Positions 11,911 through 22,386 of a DNA stretch of 64,000 nt are shown here, piece after piece. The stretch comes from Eopsaltria australis (lineage: Eukaryota > Chordata > Aves > Passeriformes > Petroicidae). The notes below the pieces were generated by a model that saw only the letters and a program-made list of their open reading frames with translations, was not told the DNA's origin and did no database searches. The stretch is taken from positions 930,001 through 994,000 of the forward strand of contig JAVTVJ010000303.1 of NCBI GenBank assembly GCA_034509425.1, written 5' to 3'. Position numbers and translations under genes: made by a program. The stretch's first letter is position 1; every line of letters begins with the position of its first letter.

Positions 11911-12587
11911 AAACCCTTTTACTGTCAGATTTCACATTAACCCTTTGGGAATATTTCCGCAATAATCCGACATGCCATTATTTGCTCAGGATGATGAGCT
12001 ACCCATGTTATTGCAAAGGAAGGACCTTGAAAATTCCTTTTTTCCCCCCATCAAATTTAGACAAATAGGCATTTTCTCCTTATCACACCTCACACAAAGT
12101 TTAAACATTCCTTGGGCTTTTTGTTGTGCACATTGACCTTATCTTCTTAGAGATTGCTCAAAGGTGATTGCTGTGCAGAAAATGACTTTGCAACAGATTA
12201 GTGGCTGGAAAATCCCAAGTTCAGCTGTTATCCTGATATTTCTGCACCCCTCCTTGCTGTATGAGCTGTCTCCTGCTCCCAGCTCCCAAGGAAAGGCTGG
12301 AAAAGGCTGAATGAGGTACCCCACACACACATTTTTGCAGCACTGATAGTTACCATCAAAATATCTACAAAGCCTGGAACAAAATCAACCCCAAAACTGT
12401 AGAATGAAGGGGAAAATTCCTGTTATTACAGGTATTTTACTGATTTTTTTTTTTTTTTGAAAGAAGTATGCTGTAAGCATCAGGAAGATAACAAGACAAA
12501 TATTTGGAGATAGAATTTCTTGGGAGAGCTGCAGGTATTGTTAACACGGAGGTAGGTGGGCAAAGACTACTTCCACATGCATGATCA
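11911..12587. other. Upstream flank of the albumin-family gene, no gene seen
   Basis: AT-rich non-coding sequence with a run of 14 or more T at about 12445-12459. It probably includes more distal promoter elements. No open frame here looks coding. Confidence 0.5.
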
Positions 12588-12745
12588 TCATAGAATCCCA
12601 GGCTGGTATGGGTTGGAAGGGGCCTTAAATCTCATCTCAATTCAACCTCCTGCCACAGGCAGGGACACATCCCATTAGACAAGGTTGCTCCAAGCCCTGT
12701 CCAACTTGGCCTTGGACACTTCCAGGAATAGGGCATCCATTTGAA
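12588..12745 (-). mobile_element. CR1 LINE 3' fragment
   Basis: On the plus strand this reads catagaatccc, gggttggaagggg, ccacaggcaggg, aggttgctccaagccc and ggccttggacacttccagg, in the order seen in the reversed tail of chicken-repeat-1 elements. The element is therefore on the minus strand with its 3' end near 12588. Similarity fades after about 12745, so only the tail is present, as is usual for these 5'-truncated LINEs. Confidence 0.9.
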
Positions 12746-15700
12746 TCCTTTAAATTCAGTGCCTCCAGTGCCCCTTTCCATGTTCAGCAGGATGGGAAAC
12801 TGCTTTTCACTTTTACTGGAAAACCCTTGCCACACTTGATTGGCAACTGGGCTGTGTTCAGTGAACATTCATTTGAGCTCAGCTATTTTGTTTCTGTTCT
12901 TATTGAAGACAGCAGAATTGGTGAATTCCCCTTTGCTTGGGTTGGCTTCTTCATAATACCACCAGTATTTTAATTATTCTCCTTGAAATTCAATAATGGT
13001 GTTTCCTAGTAATGTAAGGATTCAGTAGCATCCTTTGTTTATACTTGTAGAGTGGGGTTCTTGACAAATCCTGGGTGTTCAGTGTAAAGAGAATCATGTC
13101 CACGAGACGTTCATGCACCTGGAGAACTCAGCTGCTTCCCAGGTAGTAAGAAAGTTGGTCTTTAAAAAACTTACAAGCTGTTCAGGTGTGATACTGGGAG
13201 TTATTTTCCCTGTAGGTTCCTTTAAGTACTGGGATGACATGTTCAAGAGGCATGTTGGAACTTCAGAAACTGCTTGTTAAGGAAAACATGGTTCATGTTT
13301 GTGTTTCTACATGGAAATGTCATGAAAGGAAGGTGGCTGGGCTTTATTTGAACACGTGTTTTGGAATATGTCTTGTTTTGGTGCTCTTTTGTGACCCTGT
13401 GAAACCAACGTCCCTGGCTGAGTGCTTGGTTTAAATGTACAGAAGTGATGGAATTCTGTTCCTCTTGGAAAATCAGGAGTAATTCCCTGCTAGGAAGACC
13501 AACAAGCTGTAATGCAGGGATTTGAAAATCAAAGGAGAAAAGTAATGTTTTCTATGCCTAAAAGGCAACAGAGAAAGTCTGATTCATTTTTGCAGGTTTG
13601 CTTTGTTCAGCTTCCATTACAAACCCTGATTGCTGTGCTCCTCTTGCAGGAATTGCTTTGTGGCTGAATACATGGATTTTCCATGGAAAGCCAAAACCAT
13701 TTCAGCTTCTCCATGGGATTCAAAGAGGTAATTGCAGATTGCCTAAGAAAACTCACTTTCATACAACATGTTTGTGCCTTTGCTGCAAATATTTAGCTCA
13801 AAAGTCAACTCCAGTTCTCTGCTTTCCTGTACAGGTGTGGATGGGAGTGCATGTGCTCTGAGCTGGGACAGTGCTCAGCTCCTCCTGCTGGAATCCAGGG
13901 AATTCATGGATTCTATGGCAGGTTGGGTCAGACCCAGCCCAATCCACTCCTGTGGCTGGAGTGTCACAGCTCGGGGCTCACTGAGAAAAGCAGAGGTTTC
14001 TGCCTGGCTTTCAGGGTCTCCTTGGGAGCTTCTGGAGAGAGGGAAGGGTTTCCCTCCAGGTCACTTGGGGCAGTGGCACTTGCAGAATCTGTGCCTCAAA
14101 GCCAAGGCGTGGCAGGGATGTGTTCTATAAAACCTCATTCCCTGTCTGCTCAAGGAATCTTTTCTGGAGTGCGTGGCCTGGGGGCAATGCAGGAAGGAAA
14201 TCCAAGCTGTTCTCTTCATTGCTGCTGCTGGTTCTGTAGTGCCTTGGCTGTGCTGGGGCCTCTGATGGCAGGAATTGCTCTTTTCAGCCCCTGCCAAGGA
14301 CCAGTTCTATCAGAATCCCTTAGGAACTTCTGTTGGACCTGGAAGCGATTTCCTGAGTGGATGTATTTTGCCAGAAGTGCATCTCTGAACCTCCTCTCTG
14401 ACTCTGCCTGCAGTCCAGTGGCACGTGGAGGGAAGTGCTCGGCATGGTCCCAGAGCTGGGAATCGCTTGCCAGGTGTCCCGGAAGGACCCCTCTGTGTGG
14501 CATGGCCAGGGTCCCTCTGAAGCGCAGTTTGGTCACCCCTGTGACACAAGGACAGAGTTGTACCCTGGGAGTTCCACACTCACACTTCCACCCTGCCCTG
14601 CTCCTTCTCTTCCTTTTAACTCCAGAACCATGGCAAAAGCAAAATACCCTTATCCCATGGAGTAGAAAAGAAACATCCTACTAACTCCAGGACCTGTGGG
14701 CTGCCTCAGAGGCCAACAAACATTCTGTAACAAACATTTCTGATAGTACACAAGGCAGGGAAAATTGATCCCTATTTTGGACTAGGAGGACTGACACCTG
14801 TGTGTGGGAGCTGAAGCCCCAGTGCAGTTCAGAGAGTGGTGCTGGTGCCAGCAGGCCTTGAGCAAGAGAGCTGGGTATCTGTGCTGTGCAGGATGCTTCC
14901 CTTCACACCATCATGAAATGGTTTCCTTGAAATCAGCCCTGTCCTACCCTGGCTGAGGATCATTTCCACTTTCTGTGCTCAGTGCAATGAAAATCTTTCT
15001 GCAGAGTCAGGAGCGACAGTGTTACTGCCCTCTAGGAAGGAGGAAGGAATTAATAATTAATAATTAAAAATTGATCCTGGGGGTTCTGGGCATTGGGAGG
15101 GGAATCTGCAGCCCAGTTTTGAATGGGAAAGCTTTAAAGGATTGATGTTTGTAGAGGCTGCTGCAGATGTGTTTGTTACCAGCACAACAAGCCCTTTTTT
15201 TGGGAAGCAAACCCCACCTGCCAGACAATTTAAGAGCATAAAATGAACCTACAACATCTGGGATGGAAGAAGAAAGAAATTCCTCCAGTCTAAGAGTCTA
15301 AGCCCTCTCTGACTCGGCTTAACCTCCTGAGCAGGGCACTCCTGCTCTTATCTCTGTTCCAAATCCCACCTAGGCCGATTGCAGCTGCACTGGACATGGC
15401 AGAGTACAAAGGGTGACATTTACAGCCTATCCTGGGCTTATCTGGCACCCTAGGCGTGGTGGCCTGGCCAAGTGACCCCCTGGGCTGACTGGCCAAACAC
15501 GAGGCAAGCCTGGCTTATCTCAGCACGAGGCAGGCCTGGGTTTCAGTGACCTGCTTGCTCAGCACTCGTGGGCAAGGCAGGGAACTGGCTCTATCTGCCC
15601 ACAGGCAGCAGAAATTGGAACGAGCTCCAGGGAACCAGGGGAGGCTTCCCTGCCTCCTTAGGCAGTGCTGAAGGGGTTGAAGAACACTTTGTGCCAGTCT

Positions 15701-16040
15701 TGGGCATGACTGCAGGTGATGCCTGGTCCTTCTCCTTCTCAATTCAGGCTCTGCAAGGGAAAAAGGAAATTCAGTTCATTAGAAACTACCCCAGGTGGAC
15801 AGAAAATATCCGCCGTGGAAAGCCCCAGCCCAAAAGAGAGCCCTGGGAATAGAAGGAATGTTGCTCAGCATGGGACCAAGAGCTCTCGGGAAGTCATTTT
15901 CAAAACTGTCACACTAAGGCTGGAGATGCTGCTTTAGGGGCTGCAGCTTGGCTGCACAGGTCTGTGTTTATGCGAGCTGAAAGCCACTGTGATGTGCAAG
16001 GGGAGCAGATGAGTGCCTGTGGATTGTTGCAGTGGCAGAG
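12746..16040. other. Intergenic sequence without a supported gene
   Basis: Contains a 277-codon plus-strand frame at 13851-14684 and overlapping frames on both strands. They show no domain or family likeness and lie in G/C-rich, stop-poor sequence, so they are judged chance frames. A group of GATA-type motifs lies at 15347-15520 and is listed separately. Confidence 0.5.
15347..15526 (-). promoter_or_regulatory. Cluster of GATA-type motifs with a short direct repeat
   Basis: CTTATCT (AGATAAG on the minus strand) occurs at 15347-15353, 15437-15443 and 15514-15520. Around the last one, cacgaggcaagcctgg is followed within about 25 bases by cacgaggcaggcctgg. Three full GATA cores in 174 bases, about 600 bases before an orphan CpG island, could be a regulatory block. 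There is no direct evidence of activity. Confidence 0.3.
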
Positions 16041-16044
16041 GGAT

Positions 16045-16330
16045 GCAGCTTTCCCCATTCCCGGGCCAACTGCGGGAGCGCTGCCCGCAGTACCGGGTGA
16101 GTCCCGCAGGGGGCGCCGGGCGGGGGCGGGGGCGGAGCGCTGGTGCCGAGCCCCGCCCGGGGCTTGCGTAGGGCGCGCCCCGCGGCGTTTTTAGCGGGGG
16201 GACCGCGGGCCCTGATGGGAGATGTGGCTGCAGGGGTGTGGGGCAGGTAGGTGCGGTCCCCGCGGCCGTGAGCGGGTTGTAACGGGAGGCCGGACGCTGC
16301 CCGGAGCTGCCCCCTGGCTGGGGCCTCTCC
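16045..16330. promoter_or_regulatory. Orphan CpG island
   Basis: G/C-rich, CpG-dense block including gggcgcgccccgcggcg and a G-tract run at 16109-16135 that could form a quadruplex. It lies 4 kb upstream of the albumin-family gene and 47 kb from BMP2K, so it is not the promoter of either. A GTGAGT donor-like site follows ACCGG at 16096, and a GTAAGT donor follows at 16545. This suggests a plus-strand transcription start within the island. Confidence 0.7.
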
Positions 16331-18320
16331 CGCGGGAAGGTGTGATATGGTAGAGAAGGGAGCCGGGCGGTGCTCTGGCGCTTTGAGCCTACACGAGTGT
16401 TTCCCAGATGTATTCGCGGAGTTTCAGCTGTGGGGAAGCTGCAGAGAAGGCTGTCCGGCACAAGTCCACAGTGGGCCTCCCGCGATTGGGCTGTCCCGGA
16501 GGATGGGGCAATTGCAGCCACCCCGGTCATTGCTGTGGAGGTCGGTAAGTCTGGGGGAGGGTTTCCTGACCCTGTCTCTGAGCGAGCTGTGCCGCGTTGT
16601 CCAGAGGCCCTACAACAGGGGAAAGGAGAGGAGGCAGGGAATGGCCCACTGGAGTTGGCTGCAGCCCTTTAAAGCTGGGTCTCCTTTCACCTCTGCCTGC
16701 AGGGACCTGTCGTGTGGGTTGGGAGCTCATGCTGGGGCAGGAGCTTCATCATGCAAGAGGCAAAGCTGCAGCCTCTTCCTCACCAGGGACTGTCTCCGTG
16801 CAGGAAACAGCACAGAGCACTGGCCGAGGGCTCAGGCTGGGACATGGCCCCGCCAGGAGCAGCCTTTGGCACACGGGAGGATGAGCCCAGCTGAAGAGTA
16901 TGGCCCCAGCACGGCACCGGGAGAGGCTTGCACAGAAGGATGAGCACAGGTGAGTGCTCTGACCCGGGCAGCCCTTCTGTGCCCTTGGGGAAGGTGGCAG
17001 GAGCAGGGGGGAAGGAAGGAGTGCCCCAGATGCCCATGAGCTGAAGAAGTTGTGCCAGGCTGTGGCTGAGGAGAACGTGCTGTGCTGGTTTGGCTTCTGG
17101 TCGTGGCCAGGCTGGGGACGATCCTGTCCTGCTCCCCCTCCCGGGGGGGTTCTGGTTGTTCTGGGTCCTTTGTGGCTGGTTTCATTTGCTATTTAGTGTT
17201 GGGCTTGGCTCAGCTGTGTTTGGTGTTTGGCCCTGAGGCGTGCTCAGGCTCTGTGCTGTGCCTGGCTCAGGCATGTGTATCAGGATGTGCAGCACAGTCT
17301 GTGGCTCTCCAGTCCTGCTCCGAGGAAGGTGCTGGGCCAGCCCAGGCGCTAGGTGGGCACAGCCTGCCCTTAGCCCCAGGATTGTTTGGTGGCTGGTTCT
17401 CAAAAGGGCCCTCACTGAGCAGAGGGGTTGCAGCAGTCTGTGCCTCCTCTGGGCAGAAATGGGCATTTTTTGGGCTGAGCCCTGAGCTCTCCCTCCCCTC
17501 CTCATGCTTGCTGGGCAATCTGTGCCCAAAGCCGGGGGCAGCAGGGAGGGAAGGGCTGCCCTTGCCTGGGAGGAGGAGTGGCATCTGCTGTGGGTTCTGT
17601 GGGGCTGTGCTGTGCCCCTCTGGCTGACCCCCTTTTTGCAGAGACAGAGGAGATGCTGCTCCACCACAGTCCAGGAGAGCCTCTGCCTCCCTTCTGCCCT
17701 CGGGAGTGGGACAGGGAGAGACCTCCAGGTAGAGAGTGGTACTTGGCGTGGCTTCAGTCCCCAAGGGAAGGGCCAAGCTTCTCCCTGCTGCTGGAGATCC
17801 TGACTGGGGACACCCACGGCCAGCTCAGAATGCGGGATGCAGCAATTCCAGATCCAGCCACGAGGTGCTCCTGCTGCAGCTGCAGGTAAGCTCAGCTCTC
17901 CCTCAGGGGCAACTGTGTCTGTTACAGCTCCAGCTGATGGACACTCTGGGCAAGAGCTGTTCCTGCTGATTGACCCCCTGCTGATGATGTTTGAGGACCC
18001 GGGTGATTTCTGTTCATTCTGATTGTTTCACTTGCAGGTGATACCAGGTGTGGCTTATGGAAGCTCCAGCTCTGACTGTGGGGTGTTCTTCCTTCCAGGT
18101 CTGGGTCTGAGATGCTGTGGTTCCTTCCAGCTCTGGCTCAATAATTGCTGCTTTGTGTTACGAGTCAGTTTAAAGCTCCAGCTAACTGCAGTTATCTGAG
18201 CTTTTGGCCAAGTTGTAAATCACTCACTGTCACCAATTGCATATATAACTATTAATTGTCATAAAGTTATAGTTGAAAAAAAAAAGTGATATATAATAAA
18301 TGTAAGTCTTGGAGTGGTTG
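16100..18320 (+). ncRNA. Candidate spliced non-coding transcript from the orphan CpG island
   Basis: A four-exon model fits plain splice signals: exon 1 from the CpG island to 16544 (donor GTAAGT), exon 2 16703-16949 (acceptor ctgcctgcag, donor GTGAGT), exon 3 17642-17885 (acceptor tttttgcag, donor GTAAGC; alternative donor after 17728), exon 4 from 18038 (acceptor cacttgcag) to an AATAAA at 18295-18300. The joined exons show no recognisable protein domain. The frame at 16347-16943 crosses the proposed first intron and is unlike any family I know. A lineage-specific protein or repeat-derived sequence remains possible. No transcript evidence is available from sequence alone. Confidence 0.3.
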
Positions 18321-19320
18321 GACACAGTGAACAGTTGGACATGGAAGAGGGGCTGAAAAGTGCTTTTTGCTCCTGAGACTATCTCAGACCCTTGAAACAG
18401 ACTCGTGCATGCCAGAGTCCCTGAATTTGGGGGACCAGATCTCTCCTCTGGAGAGGCTCCTCATCCCCAGCGCCCACCCCCCCAGAGTTCCACCCCCAGC
18501 CTCTGTTTTGGGAGCTGGAAACAGCCAGCTGAGTTGCTGTTTCCAAGCCTCCAAAAACTGGCACTTAGTCACTTTTCTGAGTCATAGAAATTCTGGACTA
18601 GACCTGCATTTTCAAGAAAAGAAAATGCAGGAGTGTCATGGAGTAATTACAGTTAAAAATTCCCGGTATAGAAAGAGGAGGTGGAGCCGGAAATGATGTA
18701 CTCAGTATGACAAATCCCGCCTTCAAAAAACTCATAAAACCAGGAGAACACCTGAAGAAGCCCTCTTTGAGGCTTCTAGTTCGCTGAGGAAAGACATTGC
18801 TCTCTTCCCCTCTGCGCCAGCTGGGTAAGGTCTCCTCAGGCCACATGGCCTGGGGCTGCCAACTCCAACATGGGGGGGAGAGAACCCAATCTGGTCTCTT
18901 GGTTTCTCACAGCAGCTCCATGCGGAGGGGAACAAGGACTTAGTTTTTCCCTGAGCTTCAGAAAAGCATTGCCCACCCTCTGCTTCTGAGCCCCAAAAGC
19001 ACAACACTGAGGAGCTTGCTTTCTCTGAACTAGCAAAATGCAGGACTTATTTTTTTTTTTCTGAGCTCCACAGACATCAGGCTGTGCTTTTGGAACCCCA
19101 AATCATCCCCCAGAGCTTGGTTTCAAGGCCCAAAAATGAAACACTTAGTCTCTGTTCTCCAAAGGTGAATACACAAGACCTTGTTTTAACCTCACTCATT
19201 TTCATGTTCCCATTAAGTGTTAACTGCTCAGGATGGTGCTGGTTTCTAGGCTTGGCTCCCTGACTGGCACAATCAAGACAGAGTGACATAGTCCTCACAT
19301 GTGTACAGATGCTGCAGACC
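18321..19320 (+). mobile_element. Possible degraded LTR-like sequence
   Basis: Holds a promoter-like TATA-type motif (cataaaacc near 18732), G/C-rich blocks before it, and loosely repeated modules of about 100 bases beginning with ggacttag or ggacttat. The look is that of an old LTR or similar repeat. No clear TG...CA ends or target-site duplication were found, so this is a weak call. Confidence 0.22.
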
Positions 19321-21365
19321 CACTTCAGACACTGATGAAGTATCCTCTGGGATCTTCCAAGTGCCCTTCTTCCCTGAAGAGTTTGGCATTTATTCCAAGC
19401 GCTGTACCCTCACATCAGGATTTATTTGGCTCTTCTGGAAATACGTGTACATATGTACATAAGAAGCTTTTATGTTAGCTGCATATATCCTCCAGTGAAT
19501 CTCTCCATCGTGAATCGCATCTTCTGAAGGAAGTTGGGTCTGCTAAGATAATGGAGCTAAATTCAGGTGACCTGGGGTGCAAACCCTTTCACAGATATGT
19601 GTTTTCATTCCTGCGGTTTAAATGAGAATCTTTTCAGCGTAATCTAAAATATCCCTGGACCTGACTTCCTTAGAAAAGAAATTGCAGTTGATATCATAAT
19701 GACCTTAGGGAACAAAGCCTCATTTAAACTTAAAAGCATCAGCTGCAATTAAAGCACTGCTTCATTTTGCTAGGATCTATTTAAACCACTGCCAGTCAAG
19801 CCATAACAGGGGCCACTGACCTTATGTTTCTAACAAGTAATTAATTCTAGCAAGCTTCCTAAAAATGTAGTCCTTTAGTAAATTAGCGGAAAAAAAACCC
19901 AATAAAAGAAAACCTCCAATAGGTGAGTCTGAGAAGCTTTACTCAAGAGCACCATCTTTCATTATTATGAATTCCACTGAAATAATTACTACCCTCTTCT
20001 ATCCAACCCTCATCCCCAAAGAAACCCAAGAATTTTGTTCTTTTTTTCAAAGCAAATATCTCTCCATCCACACATCAGTTTTAAGGTCAAAAATCCAAAA
20101 ACTGAGGGGTTCCACGTTAACAACAGCAAAAACTGATGTTCAGAACAACCTGACAGAAATGCTCCCCCAAGCTTCACTGTCTTGTGGTTCAACTTGTTCT
20201 CCCTGTTGGGCAGTCTCACACTTCTGAGCTCCACAAGGCCCCTGTGCTGGCAAACTCTAAGGAGGTACCTGAAGGCAAGCTCTAAATAAACACAAGCCTT
20301 GTATTACCCCAGTTTACTGTCACTTGACTTGAAGAGCTCTTTAACGTTTCACTAAGTGTAAAATTGCAATGCTCTGCTATCTCATAAAGCAGCAGAATAA
20401 ACAGCTGTTTATTTTAATGGCTTTCTTCAGGCAGTTGCTAACAGTTGTTTTGCCACATGCTGTGGTGTGTGCTTAAATATTATCAGAGGCTGGTTCTGCC
20501 AAGTACAGTCTGTGGCTGCCTGCAAGGTAAAAGCATCTTTGAAAGCACTACCAGCCCTATGGCAGCTGTATGGCATTAAAGAAATGGAACTTTGGAGCCA
20601 TGGAAATGATAAAGCTTCCTCCAATCCCAATTTCCTAGGTGTGTTTTGCCAGCAAACTGCCCAGACATTGGACTCTTCTTCAATAAATCCACTCATGTCT
20701 GAGTGTGACATTTTGCTGCTGCTTGCTTATGTGTTTGCTTCATGCCATTCAGATTTCACCAGTCCTGGAAATGCTGTTGGACATTTAAAGACAAGTTTCC
20801 AGATTGTCCCAATACCTGTTACCAGTGCAAAAAGAGATGGAAAACCTTACAAAGAGATTTTGAAACTGTGGGTAGAAGTCACAACAAACAAGCAAATGGC
20901 AATGCATTGCTCTATCCAGCATAAATCAAAGATCATGAAGATGAAGTAAAACTGCCCACAATTCTGTCCTTGCTCACAGAGCAGCTCCCTAGCACCCAGC
21001 TGATGATGAGGGCAGGTTTTTGTTTCTCCCGTGTGGACCAAGTTGCGAGATCTGTCCTCTGATGGTTGAAGATTCTATATGGTCACTTCCACTTCAGCTT
21101 GTGTGTTTACGCTCACAGAAATTCTCTGGAAATAACATATTGTCAGTGATTCTTTGTTGCCTGTTTTTATAGCAAGCTTGAGTGTCTGTTTCTGATTTTA
21201 TGCCTCACTGTTATTTAAGTTGCTGCCACACTGTTCTCTCTAGCAGTTCAGGATGTGGGCTATAAAGCAGCCTTTTCCAATAATGTGTTCCAGAAACCCC
21301 CTAAATTTACCAGGCTACCAGAAAAGGGAAATACCTGGTAACTGTGGTGGGAGGACATGCGAGTC
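19321..21365. other. Intergenic sequence without a supported gene
   Basis: Ordinary A/T-leaning non-coding DNA. It includes a 14-base perfect palindrome (TGTACATATGTACA, 19446-19459) and a 160-codon plus-strand frame (20467-20949) with no recognised domain. Confidence 0.5.
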
Positions 21366-21536
21366 ATGGGGCTTTTTTGTGTGGTTTTGGTTGGTTGGTT
21401 TTGTTGTTGTTGTTTGTGTGTTTTTGTGTTTTTGTTTGGTTTTTGGTTTTGTTTTTCTAATCTATTACAGCTGCAGTGAGAAGTCACGAAGTCTTCCACA
21501 CCTTCACACTTTGTGTCCCCCCCCCCCCCCCACCCC
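21366..21536. repeat. T/G-rich low-complexity tract and poly-C run
   Basis: From about 21378 to 21458 the plus strand is almost only T and G in ttg, tttg and ttttg steps. After a short normal stretch, a run of 15 C lies at 21517-21531. Both are simple-sequence expansions and likely length-variable. Confidence 0.85.
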
Positions 21537-22287
21537 TTGGCATGATTTTATACCTCTGGGGTTTGGAGACAGTCATCTCCTATTTGCTGGTGATCTTATG
21601 ACCTTCTACAAAACGCCAGACCAGGTGTGGAGCAGAGAAGCACCTGCTTTCTCATCTCCCAGCTGCCAAATCCTGTCAGGATTTCATGAAGGCACTCAGC
21701 ACATCTATGTAAACCCCTGCCCTGTGTGCAGCCTTGCCACCCAGACATGGGAATGGTGCTAAGAGAAACCCGAGTCCTTGATTCCCTGCCCTACCAGCAC
21801 AGGCTCATGGCAGGTGGCTGCACCCAGGGAGAGGAAGAGGCAACTTTGCAGGCTGGCACCAGGTGGTGTCACCTCACTAGAAGAAGCATGCTGGCACTGG
21901 AACATGAGGCACTGCATCAAACTGGGAGCTGTCTGCCAAGCTCCACAATACTCCCAGATCCAAGAGAAACTCCAGTTTCTCTCCTAGGAGAGTTGCTGCC
22001 ACGAACATGTGCCCACCCTTGGTCATAGGGAGCCAGTTACAGAGCTCATGCCTGCCACACAAGGGACCAGCACTGCTGTGACTCCTAAATCAACATCAAA
22101 CCAAAGCACTTACTTAGAAACAAGGGTAGGAGAGGCTTGTCTAGCTATTTTCTCAATGAAAGACTGCTTACGGAACTTCCGTCATTTTCCCAGCTCTGCC
22201 TAGGCAGCACAGTTTTTCTTGGTTCTGGTGGTTTTCCAGCAGAGCCGGGTTACTCAGCTCAGCACTGCACACAGCCTGCTGCCAGGG
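21537..22287. other. Intergenic sequence without a supported gene
   Basis: Non-coding, moderately G/C-rich sequence with only short frames. No repeat family recognised. Confidence 0.45.
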
Positions 22288-22288
22288 A

Positions 22289-22386
22289 CACCCTGATGTG
22301 TCCCCAGAGTGCTGCTGGCAGGTCCTGTAAGCACTAGGTGCACCCTGGTGTGTCTCCAGAGTGCTGCTGACAGGTCCTGTAAGCAC
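22289..22386 (+). repeat. Tandem duplication, period 52 bases
   Basis: Two 46-base copies (22289-22334 and 22341-22386) share caccctg, agagtgctgctg and caggtcctgtaagcac and differ at only a few places. They are separated by six bases. The unit has no known match. Confidence 0.85.

Noticed and set aside
12632..12868. 78-codon minus-strand frame in the CR1 tail
   Set aside because: Falls in the non-coding 3' end of the LINE and beyond it; not a reverse transcriptase segment.
13851..14684. 277-codon plus-strand open frame
   Set aside because: Longest frame in the window, but no domain, overlapping frames on both strands, stop-poor G/C-rich sequence and no splice or promoter context. Judged chance.
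17182..17817. 211-codon minus-strand frame beside a 181-codon plus-strand frame
   Set aside because: Both strands open at once in G/C-rich DNA; composition rather than coding. The plus strand here is better explained as intron or exon of the candidate ncRNA.
17969..18025. Possible C/D-box snoRNA (tgatgatg ... ctga)
   Set aside because: Box spacing of about 40 bases is too short, there is no terminal stem and no convincing C'/D' boxes.
20742..20924. Short frame with QCKKRWKTLQRDF, like a Myb/SANT-type helix
   Set aside because: Only a few matching residues and no continuation upstream. A larger frame overlaps it in another phase.
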